NCBI GenBank assembly: GCA_023399275.1
Contig: JAEWQH010000113.1
Span: forward strand, 1-54,628
Length of the DNA stretch: 54,628 nt
Reading direction: 5' to 3'
Source of the DNA: Bacillota bacterium
Lineage (GTDB): Bacteria > Bacillota > Clostridia > Christensenellales > CAG-138
Of the stretch, positions 1-8,235 are shown piece by piece (the first letter of the stretch is position 1; each line of letters starts with the position of its first letter). Made by a program: the position numbers and the translations under genes. The notes below the pieces were generated by a model. The model made no database searches. It saw only the letters and a list, made by a program, of their open reading frames with translations, and was not told where the DNA came from.

Positions 1-460
1 TGGTGTCCGGCAGCGGCGTGATGTCGCAAACGCCGAACGATTCCGCCGCCGTGTCGACAAACGCCTCGGCTTCGGCCAGTATGGCGCCCGTTTCATCGGA
101 CGGATAGAATCCCTGAATCGTCTGCCGCGCCACGCCGTCGGCATACTCGACATATCCGCCGTAAACGCGGTACTGCGTCGTGCCGTCGCCATCTGTGAAC
201 GCATACAGCGCGAGCGCCGGATCCTCCGTCTCCACGCGCGTATATCCATCCGGAACCGCTTCCACCTGCTCGGGCGGTATGGTCATCGCATCACCAAGGG
301 TGATGACGGGTTCAGGCGTCGGACTCGGCGCCTCTGTCGCAACCACATCCGCCGCGCTGTCAAGCGTTTCGAGCACCTGTGAGCAGGCGCCAACTCCCAG
401 CGCGAGTACGAGACTCACAAGCAGGAGCGCATATTTCTTCCAAGCATATTTCCGTTTCAT
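1..460 (-). CDS. Lipoprotein of unknown function, 3'-truncated by window edge
   Basis: The first 153 codons of a secreted lipoprotein are present and the rest lies off the left edge. The N-terminus has a basic start (MKRKYAWKKY), a hydrophobic stretch and a lipobox ending in Cys26 (LGVGAC), so the mature protein should be lipid-anchored on the outer face of the membrane. A short Ala/Thr/Pro/Glu-rich linker at about residues 37-52 follows, then a polar domain I do not recognise. The ATG at 460 has no Shine-Dalgarno sequence, and a good -10 box lies 7 nt upstream (see the promoter at 468-496). The family was not identified. Confidence 0.75.
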   Translation of the reverse strand, partial: MKRKYAWKKYALLLVSLVLALGVGACSQVLETLDSAADVVATEAPSPTPEPVITLGDAMTIPPEQVEAVPDGYTRVETEDPALALYAFTDGDGTTQYRVYGGYVEYADGVARQTIQGFYPSDETGAILAEAEAFVDTAAESFGVCDITPLPDT

Positions 461-467
461 AATTGCT

Positions 468-496
468 ATTATAATCGATTCCTTCGCACAGTTCAA
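468..496 (-). promoter_or_regulatory. Promoter of the lipoprotein gene; predicted leaderless start
   Basis: On the minus strand, TTGAAC (491-496) and TATAAT (468-473) are separated by exactly 17 bp. Only 7 nt separate the -10 box from the ATG at 460, so transcription should begin at or next to the A of the start codon. The nearest purine-rich AAGGA lies inside the promoter spacer and would not be transcribed. Confidence 0.65.
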
Positions 497-583
497 ACAT
501 CTCAAATGTGACGTTACTGTGTATTTGCGCTTTTTGTCGGTTGATTTGCATCCCTTTGCGAAAGCACACGATCCTACGGCGCG

Positions 584-1267
584 CTACTGCTCCGGCCCCA
601 ACCCGCGTACCGTGCAGTTGCTGATTTCCCGCGCGATGGCCTCACCCGTGCGCAGCACTTCCGCCGGCGCGTGTGCCGGCAGATCCTGCTCGTTTCGCGG
701 GCGGTATTGCTGCAGATAGAAGCGGTCGCATCCCTTGACCATCCGCGCGGTTTCCAGCGCGTCCCCCGGCGTTAGTTCAGGCGCAAACGTAAGCCGAAAC
801 TCGTGCGCAACGCCGCTGTTGCGAATCAGCGTGATGCTGCGGCGAATCGCGTCCATATCCACGTGTGAACGCGTGATTTCATCATATTTTTCCGCGGGCG
901 CTTTGACGTCCATCGCGATATAATCCAGCAGGTTCTTATTGAGCAGGGAGAGCAATACCTGCGGCTTGGTTCCGTTTGTGTCGAGTTTGATCAAATAGCC
1001 GAAGGTGCGTACGCGCAGAATAAACGCCTCCAGGTTTTGCTGCAGCGTCGGCTCTCCGCCGGAGATCACGACCGCGCCGAGCAACCCCGCGCGTTTTTCC
1101 AGGTATTCCAGCACCGGTTCCTCCGCCATCAGCGGCGCGTCGCGCCTGATGATATGCGCATTGTGACAGTAAACGCAGTCCATGTTGCAGTAAGGCGTAA
1201 ACACCACCGCGCAGGGCTGACCCGGATAATCGACGAATGAAGTCTTTTGAAAGCCGGCGATCAACAT
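584..1267 (-). CDS. nrdG: Anaerobic ribonucleoside-triphosphate reductase activating protein (radical SAM)
   Basis: This 227-residue radical SAM activase installs the glycyl radical on NrdD under anaerobic conditions. The CxxxCxxC motif for the [4Fe-4S] cluster is seen as CNMDCVYC near residues 28-35, followed by the glycine-rich VISGGEPTL motif that binds S-adenosylmethionine. The N-terminal MLIAGFQKTSFVDYPG and the length fit the NrdG2-type subfamily common in anaerobes. The start at 1267 is chosen because AAAGGAGGG lies just upstream; reading further upstream in frame runs into non-conserved sequence. It follows nrdD by 131 bp on the same strand, but an intrinsic terminator and a second hairpin lie between them, so its expression is probably set below that of nrdD. 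Confidence 0.93.
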   Translation of the reverse strand: MLIAGFQKTSFVDYPGQPCAVVFTPYCNMDCVYCHNAHIIRRDAPLMAEEPVLEYLEKRAGLLGAVVISGGEPTLQQNLEAFILRVRTFGYLIKLDTNGTKPQVLLSLLNKNLLDYIAMDVKAPAEKYDEITRSHVDMDAIRRSITLIRNSGVAHEFRLTFAPELTPGDALETARMVKGCDRFYLQQYRPRNEQDLPAHAPAEVLRTGEAIAREISNCTVRGLGPEQ

Positions 1268-1286
1268 GCGTTTCCCTCCTTTCTCC

Positions 1287-1304
1287 GCCGCCTCATATGG
1301 CGGC
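1287..1304 (-). promoter_or_regulatory. Stem-loop just upstream of the nrdG ribosome binding site
   Basis: Perfect 6-bp arms GCCGCC/GGCGGC enclose a 6-nt loop. The hairpin ends a few bases before the AAAGGAGGG of nrdG. It could protect the 5' end of a processed nrdG transcript or modulate its translation; this is inference. Confidence 0.45.
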
Positions 1305-1317
1305 AAGCAATCAAGCG

Positions 1318-1356
1318 AAAAAGTTGGAGATGCGCGGATGACGGCACATCTCCAAC
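1318..1356 (-). terminator. Intrinsic terminator between nrdD and nrdG
   Basis: On the minus strand, a 10-bp stem GTTGGAGATG/CATCTCCAAC (1347-1356 with 1323-1332) with a 14-nt loop is followed directly by TTTTT (1318-1322). It lies 43 bp after the nrdD stop, so some or most nrdD transcripts should end here. Confidence 0.7.
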
Positions 1357-1398
1357 AAAGCGGCAAGTGTTCCTATGGTCTTTGCGCGGGATGAGCCG

Positions 1399-3473
1399 TC
1401 AGATGACAAACTTCTTGCGCATCATATACTCTTCCTTCTTACCCGGGTTGTAGTTCTGCACGGGCCGCAGATAGCCGACTACACGGGACCATACCTCCGC
1501 CTTTTGTCCGCAGGTCGGGCAGTTGAAATGCTCGCCGGGAATATAGCCGTGGTCCTTGCAGATGGAGAACGTCGGCGTGATGGAGATATACGGCATCTTG
1601 TATTTATTGAACACGCGCTGGATGAGCGACTTTGCGGTCTCGATGTCCTCAATGCGCTCGCCGATGTAGAGATGCTGCACCGTGCCGCCGGTGTAGAGCG
1701 ACTGGAGCTCATCCTGCAGATCGCAGCACTCGAATACGTCGTCCGTATAGCCGACAGGCAGCTGCGAGGAGTTGGTGTACATCGGTTCGTCGATGCCGCT
1801 CTGCATGATACCCGGATATTTTTCATGGTCGATCTTGGCTAGGCGGTAGCTCGTGCCCTCCGCGGGCGTTGCCTCGAGGTTGTAGCTATGCCCCGTTTCC
1901 TCCTGGAACTCGATCATGAGCTTGCGCAAGAAGTGCATGATCTCCAGCGAAAATGCAAGGCCCTCAGGGCTGCCGACATCCTTGCCGATGAAGTTGAGGC
2001 AGCACTCGTTCATGCCCACGAGGCCGATGGTGTTGAAGTGATTCGTCCAGTATTCGCCCGTATGCGCCTTGACATTGCGCAGGTAGGTGGAGGAATACGG
2101 ATAGAGCCCCTGTTCGGATTGCTTCTCGATGATCTTGCGTTTGATTTCGAGGCTCACCTTGCCGAGCGTTGCGATCTTCTCCAGGCGCTCGAAAAAGTCC
2201 TCTTTTGACTTGGCGAGGTAGCCGATGCGCGGCAGGTTGATGCTGTATACGCCGATGCTGCCGGTCATGGGATTGCTGCCAAAGAGCCCGCCGCCGCGCT
2301 TTCTCAACTCGCGCTTGTCCAGCCGGAGACGGCAACACATGGAGACGGCGTCCTCCGGAGAGAGGTCGGAGTTGACGTAGTTGGCAAAATACGGGATGCC
2401 GTATTTGCAGGTGATGCGCATAAAATCATCCACCACCGGGCTCGACCAGTCGAAGTCTTTTGTGATGTTGATCGTCGGAATCGGAAAGGTGAACACGCGT
2501 CCCTTTGCGTCGCCCTCGAGCATGACCTTGCAAAACGCGCGGTTAAACAGGTCCATCTGTTCCTGGAATTCGCCGTAGGTTTTGTCCATCATTTTTCCGC
2601 CGACGAGCGCCGGCTCGTCCTTGAGCGTGGATGGCACGCGAATGTCGAACGTCAGGTTGGAAAACGGGCACTGGAAGCCCACGCGCGTAGGCACGTTGAT
2701 GTTGAAAACGAACTCCTGCAGGCACTGGCAGACCTGCTCAAACGTCATGTTATCGTAGTAGACAAACGGCGCGCAATAGGTGTCAAACGAACTCCAAGCC
2801 TGCGCCCCCGCGGTCTCGCCCTGGGTTGTGAAGGTGGAGTTGACGATCTGGCCCAAAAACGAACGCAGATGCTTTGCGGGCTTACTCTCCACCTTGCCGT
2901 CCACACCGCCGAACCCGTCGGAAAGCAGCTGACGAAGATCCCAGCCCGCGCAGTAGGGGCCGAAAAAGCCAAGGTCGTGGATATGCGCGTCTCCGCTCTC
3001 GTGCGCCTTGCACACATCGATGGGATAGATTTCATAGAGCCAGTATTTCTTGGTGAACGCTTCACGGACATAGTTGTTGAGCCCGTTGACGCTGCGCTGC
3101 ATGTTTGCGTTTTCCTTTACGCCCCAGTCACGGTCGTTGAGATAGTCGCCAAACATATCGATGGTGGCGCCGATAAGCGCGTTGATTTCGCGCGTGCCGC
3201 GCCGTTTCTCGCGATAGAGGATATACGCCTTCGCCGTCCTTGCGTGCCCGCCTCGATGAGCACCTTCTCCACGAGATCCTGAATGCCCTCCACATCCGGC
3301 GTGGTATCGCCGTAGCGCGCCTCGGCCAGACGGACGACCTCGTCCGCCAGCGCCTCCGAGCGCGCCTCGTCGGTGCCGTTGACGGCCTGCGCGGCCTTCC
3401 AGATGGCGTTCTTTATCTTGAGGCGATCAAACGCTTCCTGATGTCCGTCACGCTTGATGATCTGCTGAAACAT
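1399..3473 (-). CDS. nrdD: Anaerobic ribonucleoside-triphosphate reductase, interrupted by a one-base frameshift
   Basis: Class III (glycyl radical) ribonucleotide reductase, which makes dNTPs without oxygen. The N-terminal ATP-cone begins at 3473 (MFQQIIKRDGHQEAF) behind a GGGGAGGG ribosome binding site. The catalytic domain follows, with zinc-site cysteines (CPTCG) and the glycyl-radical region RVVGYLRPVQNYNPG at the C-terminus. The reading frame breaks near 3246: the upstream frame reads EAG and then turns to Arg-rich nonsense, while the expected continuation ARTAKAYILYREKR lies in another frame and runs uninterrupted to 1399. Restoring one base (giving GGC CAC GCA) joins them into a protein of about 691 residues. 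Without correction the catalytic part would only be translated from an internal start such as the ATG at 3156. A sequencing or assembly error is the simplest cause; a real mutation is possible. Confidence 0.88.
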
Positions 3474-3509
3474 GTCTTTTTGCCCTCCCCAGATTTGGTG
3501 TGCAATATC

Positions 3510-3538
3510 AGTTTAGCCGCCTCCATATTTTGTGTCAA
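3510..3538 (-). promoter_or_regulatory. Promoter of nrdD
   Basis: On the minus strand, a perfect -35 TTGACA (3533-3538) and a -10 TAAACT (3510-3515) are separated by 17 bp, giving a leader of about 30 nt that includes the GGGGAGGG ribosome binding site. Confidence 0.75.
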
Positions 3539-3553
3539 GTGATGATCTTGCAT

Positions 3554-3575
3554 ACTAAATATTGATATATTCAGT
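3554..3575. promoter_or_regulatory. Inverted repeat upstream of the nrdD promoter
   Basis: ACTAAATAT-TGAT-ATATTCAGT has 9-bp arms with one mismatch and a 4-bp spacer. It sits 15 bp upstream of the nrdD -35 box, where an activator or repressor could bind. It resembles the AT-rich, symmetric character of NrdR boxes but does not match the full consensus, so the regulator is left open. Confidence 0.4.
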
Positions 3576-3576
3576 G

Positions 3577-3841
3577 GATAGACTGTGGACAATTCTTTGA
3601 AAAAAAGAGCCAAAGATCAAAATGGTGTAAAGTACGCCGCGATTTACGTTTCTTGTAAGTAGTGTGAAATGCGTCATTTTGCATACGCGATGCATAACCT
3701 GTATAAACATGTTCTTTGTTCAGAAATATTTCATAAATTATATGAGATTTAGATACAAAATATGGTGCTTAATCGTGCAATACGATTCTATATCTTGTGT
3801 TTCGTTTGAAAATGTGCTCCCAATAGCGCACCTGCACAAGA
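3577..3841. other. AT-rich intergenic stretch with small palindromes, no gene
   Basis: No convincing coding region is present. The stretch is clearly AT-richer than its surroundings. It holds two short perfect inverted repeats, TGCAT-N5-ATGCA (3680-3694) and AATCGT-N5-ACGATT (3771-3787). A weak plus-strand promoter-like pair (TTGTTC, 17 bp, TATATG, near 3720-3750) precedes the hairpin at 3842-3869, so a short untranslated RNA is conceivable but not shown. Confidence 0.4.
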
Positions 3842-3869
3842 CGCCCTCCGGCCGTGCGGCCGGAGGGCG
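3842..3869 (-). terminator. Strong hairpin after serA, probable terminator
   Basis: A perfect 12-bp GC-rich stem CGCCCTCCGGCC/GGCCGGAGGGCG has a 4-nt loop. It lies 22 bp downstream of the serA stop. The U-tract in the serA direction is poor (GTCTTGTG), so termination efficiency is uncertain. Confidence 0.6.
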
Positions 3870-3891
3870 CGATTTGCGTGCGCTTCTGCTT

Positions 3892-4806
3892 TTACAGGTT
3901 GAATGCCTTTGTGATCAGATCCACGATCTCCGCGCCGATGCGCGCCTGCGCTTCTTTGGTAGAGGCGCCGATATGCGGAGTGCTGCTCACGCGCGGGTGC
4001 TTGTAGAGCGTTTCGTTCTTGCTCGGCTCCTCGGCGAATACATCCAGCCCCGCGGCATAGACCTTGCCGCTCTCAAGCGCCTCGAGAAGCGCCTCTTCGT
4101 CGACATTGGTGCCGCGCGAGGTGTTGATGATGATCACGCCGTCCTTCATCTGCGCGAGCGTCTCACGGCTGACCAGCGGCTGGCCGGGCAGCGAAGGCAC
4201 GTGCAGCGAGATGATATCCGAGGTTTTGAGCAGCTCGTCCATCTCGGCATAGCGCATGGTCTCGCACTCCAGCTCAGGCACCTTGTAGATGTCGTAGGCC
4301 AGCACATTCATGCCCAGCGCCTGACAGCGGCGGCCGAGTGCCTGCCCGATGCGGCCGTACCCGACGATACCGACCGTCTTGCCGGAAAGCTCGATGCCCT
4401 CGTATGCCTTTTTCTCCCATTTCCCCTCGCGCATAGAGTAGCCCGCGGCGGAGATGAAGCGCGCGCAGGAAAACATATGCCCCAGCGCAAGTTCTGCGAC
4501 CGCATCCGAGCTGGCTTTCGGCGTGTTGCAAACGGAGATGCCGCGGCCTTCGGCGCAGACCTTATCGATATTGTCGATGCCAACGCCCGCGCGAATGACG
4601 AGCTTGAGCTTACCGGTCATGCAGGCGGCGTTGATCTGCGGTTCGCGCACCTTGGTTGTACTGCGCACAACGAGCACGTCGTAGTCCTTAACGGCTTCAC
4701 AGAGCGCATCCGGGTCGTAGAACTTTACGTCCACCTGGCAGCCCTTTGCCGTGAGCGCGGCAATCGCGCCCTTTTCCATGCCGTCGCTGGCAAGAATCTT
4801 AATCAT
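3892..4806 (-). CDS. serA: D-3-phosphoglycerate dehydrogenase (short form, no ACT domain)
   Basis: It oxidises 3-phosphoglycerate to 3-phosphohydroxypyruvate with NAD+, the first step of serine synthesis. The 304-residue protein has the D-2-hydroxyacid dehydrogenase fold. The Rossmann motif GIVGYGRIGQALGRR lies near residues 146-160, INTSRGTNVDEEAL carries the conserved Arg region, and SSTPHIGASTKEAQ carries the catalytic His. It ends right after the substrate/NAD domains, so the C-terminal ACT domain that gives serine feedback inhibition in longer SerA proteins is missing. The start has GGAAGGAG upstream. It follows serC by 26 bp and is probably cotranscribed from the serC promoter. Another D-2-hydroxyacid specificity is possible, but the pairing with serC makes serA the best call. 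Confidence 0.9.
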   Translation of the reverse strand: MIKILASDGMEKGAIAALTAKGCQVDVKFYDPDALCEAVKDYDVLVVRSTTKVREPQINAACMTGKLKLVIRAGVGIDNIDKVCAEGRGISVCNTPKASSDAVAELALGHMFSCARFISAAGYSMREGKWEKKAYEGIELSGKTVGIVGYGRIGQALGRRCQALGMNVLAYDIYKVPELECETMRYAEMDELLKTSDIISLHVPSLPGQPLVSRETLAQMKDGVIIINTSRGTNVDEEALLEALESGKVYAAGLDVFAEEPSKNETLYKHPRVSSTPHIGASTKEAQARIGAEIVDLITKAFNL

Positions 4807-4832
4807 AGCGTATTCTCCTTCCGCTTTCTGCG

Positions 4833-5921
4833 TTACCGGTTCTCGGCTTCAAACTTCCGAAGGAAGTCCACAAGCGCGACCACGCCGTCCTTCGGCATGG
4901 CGTTGTAGATGGATGCGCGCAGTCCGCCGACGCTCTTATGGCCCTTGAGGTTGTCATATCCGGCGGCTTTCGTAGCGGCAACGACCTTTGCGTCTAGCGC
5001 GTCATCCCCCGTGACAAACGGGACGTTCATGCGCGAGCGGTATCTCTTTTCAACCGTACCGCGGAACATATTGCTTTCGTCGAGGAAATCGTAAAGCACC
5101 TTTGCCTTGTCCTCGTTGATCGCCTGCATAGCGGAGAGCCCGCCGATCTTCTTGAGATATTTGAAGACCTTGCCGCAGACGTAGATCGCCCAGCAGTTCG
5201 GCGTGTTGTACATGGAGCCGTTTGCCGCGTGGATGTCGTAGCGCATATAGGTCGGCACCCACTCCGGAAGGTCTTCACGGATCAGGTCTTCGCGGATGAT
5301 GACCACTACCATCCCCGCAGGGCCAACGTTTTTCTGTACCCCTGCGTAAATCAGCCCGTAGTCGCTGACATTGCAGGGCTTGCTCAGAAACATGGAGGAC
5401 TGGTCGGAAACAAGGGTCTTCCCCTTCGTGTTTGGCAGCTCCGCATAGGTCGTTCCGTGGATGGTCTCGTTTTCGCAGATGTAGACATAGTCCGCGTCCT
5501 CGCTGATGGGCAGATCGCTCACGTCCGGAACATAGCTGAAGTTTTTGTCCTTGCTGGTGGCGACGACGTTGACCTTGCCGTAGCGCTTCGCCTCGTCGGC
5601 GGCTTTCTTCGACCAAGCGCCGGTGACGATGTAGTCCGCAACGCCGTTTTTCATCAGGTTTGCCGGAATCATGGCAAACTGCAGCGTCGCGCCGCCTTGG
5701 ATGAAAAGCACCTTGTAGTTATCCGGGATGTTCATCAACTCGCGCAGATCCGCCTCGGCCTCGTCGATGATGGTCTGGTACACCTTCGAGCGGTGCGACA
5801 TCTCCATGACGCACATGCCGCTGCCCTTGTAGTTGAGCATCTCTGCCGCAACTTCTTCGAGTACCTCAACAGGCATCGTAGCGGGTCCCGCTGAAAAATT
5901 GTAGATACGATCGTATTTCAT
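4833..5921 (-). CDS. serC: Phosphoserine aminotransferase
   Basis: A PLP-dependent class V aminotransferase of 362 residues that converts 3-phosphohydroxypyruvate and glutamate to phosphoserine and 2-oxoglutarate. The N-terminus YNFSAGPATMP, MEMSHRSKVY near residue 40 and FIQGGATLQFAM near 73-84 are typical SerC signatures. The PLP-binding lysine is Lys197 in the motif GVQKNVGPAG. The start at 5921 has AGGAG 8 nt upstream. It is the first gene of a serC-serA operon with a strong promoter whose spacer carries a palindrome that is also found at the importer promoter. No phosphoserine phosphatase is visible in the window. Confidence 0.95.
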   Translation of the reverse strand: MKYDRIYNFSAGPATMPVEVLEEVAAEMLNYKGSGMCVMEMSHRSKVYQTIIDEAEADLRELMNIPDNYKVLFIQGGATLQFAMIPANLMKNGVADYIVTGAWSKKAADEAKRYGKVNVVATSKDKNFSYVPDVSDLPISEDADYVYICENETIHGTTYAELPNTKGKTLVSDQSSMFLSKPCNVSDYGLIYAGVQKNVGPAGMVVVIIREDLIREDLPEWVPTYMRYDIHAANGSMYNTPNCWAIYVCGKVFKYLKKIGGLSAMQAINEDKAKVLYDFLDESNMFRGTVEKRYRSRMNVPFVTGDDALDAKVVAATKAAGYDNLKGHKSVGGLRASIYNAMPKDGVVALVDFLRKFEAENR

Positions 5922-5977
5922 ACCACACGCTCCTAATTGATTTTTCTGAAGATGAGGAAAATTGACTGTCCAATAAC

Positions 5978-6006
5978 ATTATATCCTTGCGCAAAGCGCA
6001 ATTCAA
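5978..6006 (-). promoter_or_regulatory. Promoter of the serC-serA operon
   Basis: On the minus strand, TTGAAT (6001-6006) and a perfect TATAAT (5978-5983) are separated by 17 bp. The spacer is almost entirely occupied by a palindrome, so a bound protein would block RNA polymerase directly. Confidence 0.75.
5987..6001. promoter_or_regulatory. Candidate operator TTGCGC-AAA-GCGCAA in the serC promoter
   Basis: Perfect 6-bp arms with a 3-bp centre lie between the -35 and -10 boxes of serC. The same arms and spacing recur at 11352-11366 upstream of the BMP lipoprotein gene. The position predicts repression of serCA. Confidence 0.55.
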
Positions 6007-6080
6007 TAAAGAATTCTCTAAAAATTTAAGGAATCATAAATATATTTCTATATATATGTTTACACAGACTTCGAATCATG

Positions 6081-6112
6081 AAAAGCCCCCGCGCCGGCGC
6101 CGGCACAGGGGC
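6081..6112 (-). terminator. Intrinsic terminator of the BMP importer operon
   Basis: On the minus strand, a 12-bp GC-rich stem with two G-U pairs (6085-6096 with 6101-6112) and a GCGC loop is followed by TTTT (6081-6084). It lies 30 bp after the stop of the last permease gene. Confidence 0.75.
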
Positions 6113-6142
6113 AAGATGGATACGGTTTCCGAAAACGATGCG

Positions 6143-7126
6143 CTAGCGCTCCTCGCGGAAGTATGCGATACCGAGACTGTGCGGCGGCTGATCCTCGCGC
6201 TTTTTACGCAATGCCACCATGATCAGCACAAACAGCGTGGCCAGATACGGAAGCATCTTGAAGATCTCCTGCGAACTGCGCGTCAGCCCCGGGATGTAGA
6301 AGAAGAGCCAAAATAGCGCGCCGAAGAGATAGCTGCCCCAGATGGCGCGCTTTGGTTTCCATGTTGCGAAGATAACCAACGCAACCGCGAGCCAGCCGAG
6401 CTTTTCGATGCTGCCGTCGGTCGACCAGGTGCCCTTGATGTAGTCCATCGTGTAATACAGGCCACCGAATCCCGATATGCCCGCACCGATACAGGTCGCG
6501 AAATACTTATACTTCGTAACGCTGATACCGGCTGCATCCGCCGTTGCAGGATTCTCTCCGACCGCGCGCAGATTGAGGCCTACGCTGGTTTTGCTGATCA
6601 CCCAACCGACCACAAATGCAAGGATGACCGCAAGGTACGCCATAAACCCGTAGGAGAAGAAGATCTTTCCTACCGCGCCAAGATTGGAAAGGCCCGGAAT
6701 CGTCGTTCGAAACGCACCACTCGTCAATGCAACGGAGATCTGGCCGACGCCGCCTGCCATCTTGTTGAGCGTTCCGCCAAAGAGGTTGGCGATGCCGCCG
6801 CCGAAGATGGTCAGCGTGAGGCCGGTCACGTTTTGGTTCGCGCGCAGCGTTATGGTCAGCACTGCGTAGATCAGCCCGCCAAGCATCGCCACAAAAAACG
6901 AGGCGGCAAGCGTGAGCAAAAGAGATACAAACGGGATCGGATTTGCTGCATTTCCCTCATAGAGAAACGCGGCGATCAGCCCCGCGATGCCGCCGAGATA
7001 CATGATGCCCGGCACACCGAGGTTGAGATTGCCCGATTTTTCCGCCAGAATTTCGCCGATCGCGCCAAACATGATGACCGTTCCAAACACGACGGCCGCT
7101 TGAATCAAGGAGATGATCTGCGTCAT
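6143..7126 (-). CDS. ABC transporter permease of a BMP-type (nucleoside/purine) importer
   Basis: A 327-residue integral membrane protein of the BPD_transp_2 permease type, as in the Bacillus NupQ (YufQ) and streptococcal RnsD class. It is hydrophobic throughout, with about eight to nine membrane segments. The N-terminal region (FGTVIMFGAIGEILAEKSGN) and the GLNLRAVGENPATADAAGI segment are characteristic of this family; the latter is the conserved loop that contacts the ATPase. It overlaps the preceding permease gene by 4 bp (ATGA), which indicates translational coupling, and it is the last gene before a terminator. Substrate is inferred from the family and the neighbouring purine genes, not from the sequence itself. 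Confidence 0.88.
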   Translation of the reverse strand: MTQIISLIQAAVVFGTVIMFGAIGEILAEKSGNLNLGVPGIMYLGGIAGLIAAFLYEGNAANPIPFVSLLLTLAASFFVAMLGGLIYAVLTITLRANQNVTGLTLTIFGGGIANLFGGTLNKMAGGVGQISVALTSGAFRTTIPGLSNLGAVGKIFFSYGFMAYLAVILAFVVGWVISKTSVGLNLRAVGENPATADAAGISVTKYKYFATCIGAGISGFGGLYYTMDYIKGTWSTDGSIEKLGWLAVALVIFATWKPKRAIWGSYLFGALFWLFFYIPGLTRSSQEIFKMLPYLATLFVLIMVALRKKREDQPPHSLGIAYFREER

Positions 7127-8235
7127 TTGCCTGCCTCCTTCTTTCCGCCACGGAAACGGACTTTGTAGTTGATAAAGAACTCGCTGCCGAGGATGAAAAA
7201 CAGGATGATGCCCGTGATCATTTCGGAGACAAAGTCGTTTAGATCAAATTGGGATGCGATCTCGATCGCGCCCTTCTGCAGAAAAACCATCAGGGAGGAT
7301 ATCCCGATCATGATGAACGTATTGAACTGCGCCAGCCAGGCTACGATGATCGCGGTAAAGCCGCGTCCGCCAGCCGTACTGGTTGAGATCGTGTGGCTCG
7401 CTCCCGCAACCGCGATGAATCCTGCGATGCCGCAGATCGCGCCAGAGATAGCCATGGTGCGGATCACGACTGTCCTGACATTGATCGCGGCATAGCGCGC
7501 AGTGTTTTCGCTCTCGCCAACCACGGCAATTTCATACCCGTGCTTGCTGTAGCGCAGGTAGAGATACATCAGCACCGTAAGAATCAACACGATGATCACG
7601 TTGAGCGTATACATCTGCCCAAATACGGAAGGGAACCAGCCGGCTTTCGTCGTTGTATTGATGATGCCGACCGTGTTGGAGCCAAACGGATTTTCCCACT
7701 TGGCCACAAAAAAGCTCGTCAACTGGATGGCAATGTAGTTCATCATCAGCGTAAAGAGCGTTTCGTTTGCATTCCAGCGCGCTTTGAAAATCGCAGGGAT
7801 CGTGCCCCAGATACCGCCTGCAACAGAGCTGAACAGAAACATGATCACCAGCAACGGCAGTGTAGGCATCGTCTTGCCCAGATAGATCATGCATGCCGCC
7901 GCCGCAATACCGCCGGCGAGGATCTGCCCCTCCGCGCCGATATTCCAAAAGCGCATCTTGAATGCGGGCGCAAGGCCAACGGCGATGCAGAGCAGCATCA
8001 TGATATCGCGGATGGTCACCCAGAGGCGCTTGTTGGTTCCAAACGCGCCCTTAAACATCGCCGCATACACCTTCAGCGGGTTGAGCTTGGTGAGTGCGTA
8101 GATGATGACTGCGCAGACGATCAGCGCCAGCGTGAGCCCGATCAGGCGGATCCCCAGCGATTTCCACAGGGGTACGCCATCCCGTTTTGCCATGCGGATA
8201 AACGGCTCGTGATGAAGGGCTTTTTCTTTACGCAT
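7123..8235 (-). CDS. ABC transporter permease of a BMP-type (nucleoside/purine) importer
   Basis: The second, longer permease of the importer (370 residues), of the Bacillus NupP (YufP)/RnsC class. A cytoplasmic N-terminus of about 25 residues precedes multiple membrane segments. The conserved motif MRFWNIGAEGQILAGG occurs near residues 94-109, and GYEIAVVGESENTARYAAIN is the ATPase-coupling loop. The start ATG overlaps the end of the ATPase gene by 8 bp and has AAGGAG upstream. With the 327-residue partner it should form a heterodimeric channel served by the ATPase encoded just upstream. Confidence 0.88.
   Translation of the reverse strand: MRKEKALHHEPFIRMAKRDGVPLWKSLGIRLIGLTLALIVCAVIIYALTKLNPLKVYAAMFKGAFGTNKRLWVTIRDIMMLLCIAVGLAPAFKMRFWNIGAEGQILAGGIAAAACMIYLGKTMPTLPLLVIMFLFSSVAGGIWGTIPAIFKARWNANETLFTLMMNYIAIQLTSFFVAKWENPFGSNTVGIINTTTKAGWFPSVFGQMYTLNVIIVLILTVLMYLYLRYSKHGYEIAVVGESENTARYAAINVRTVVIRTMAISGAICGIAGFIAVAGASHTISTSTAGGRGFTAIIVAWLAQFNTFIMIGISSLMVFLQKGAIEIASQFDLNDFVSEMITGIILFFILGSEFFINYKVRFRGGKKEAGK

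Noticed and set aside
3240..3250. Programmed -1 ribosomal frameshift in nrdD
   Set aside because: A -1 slip gives the right downstream residues, but there is no X-XXY-YYZ heptamer and programmed shifting is not known for this family. A missing base is simpler.
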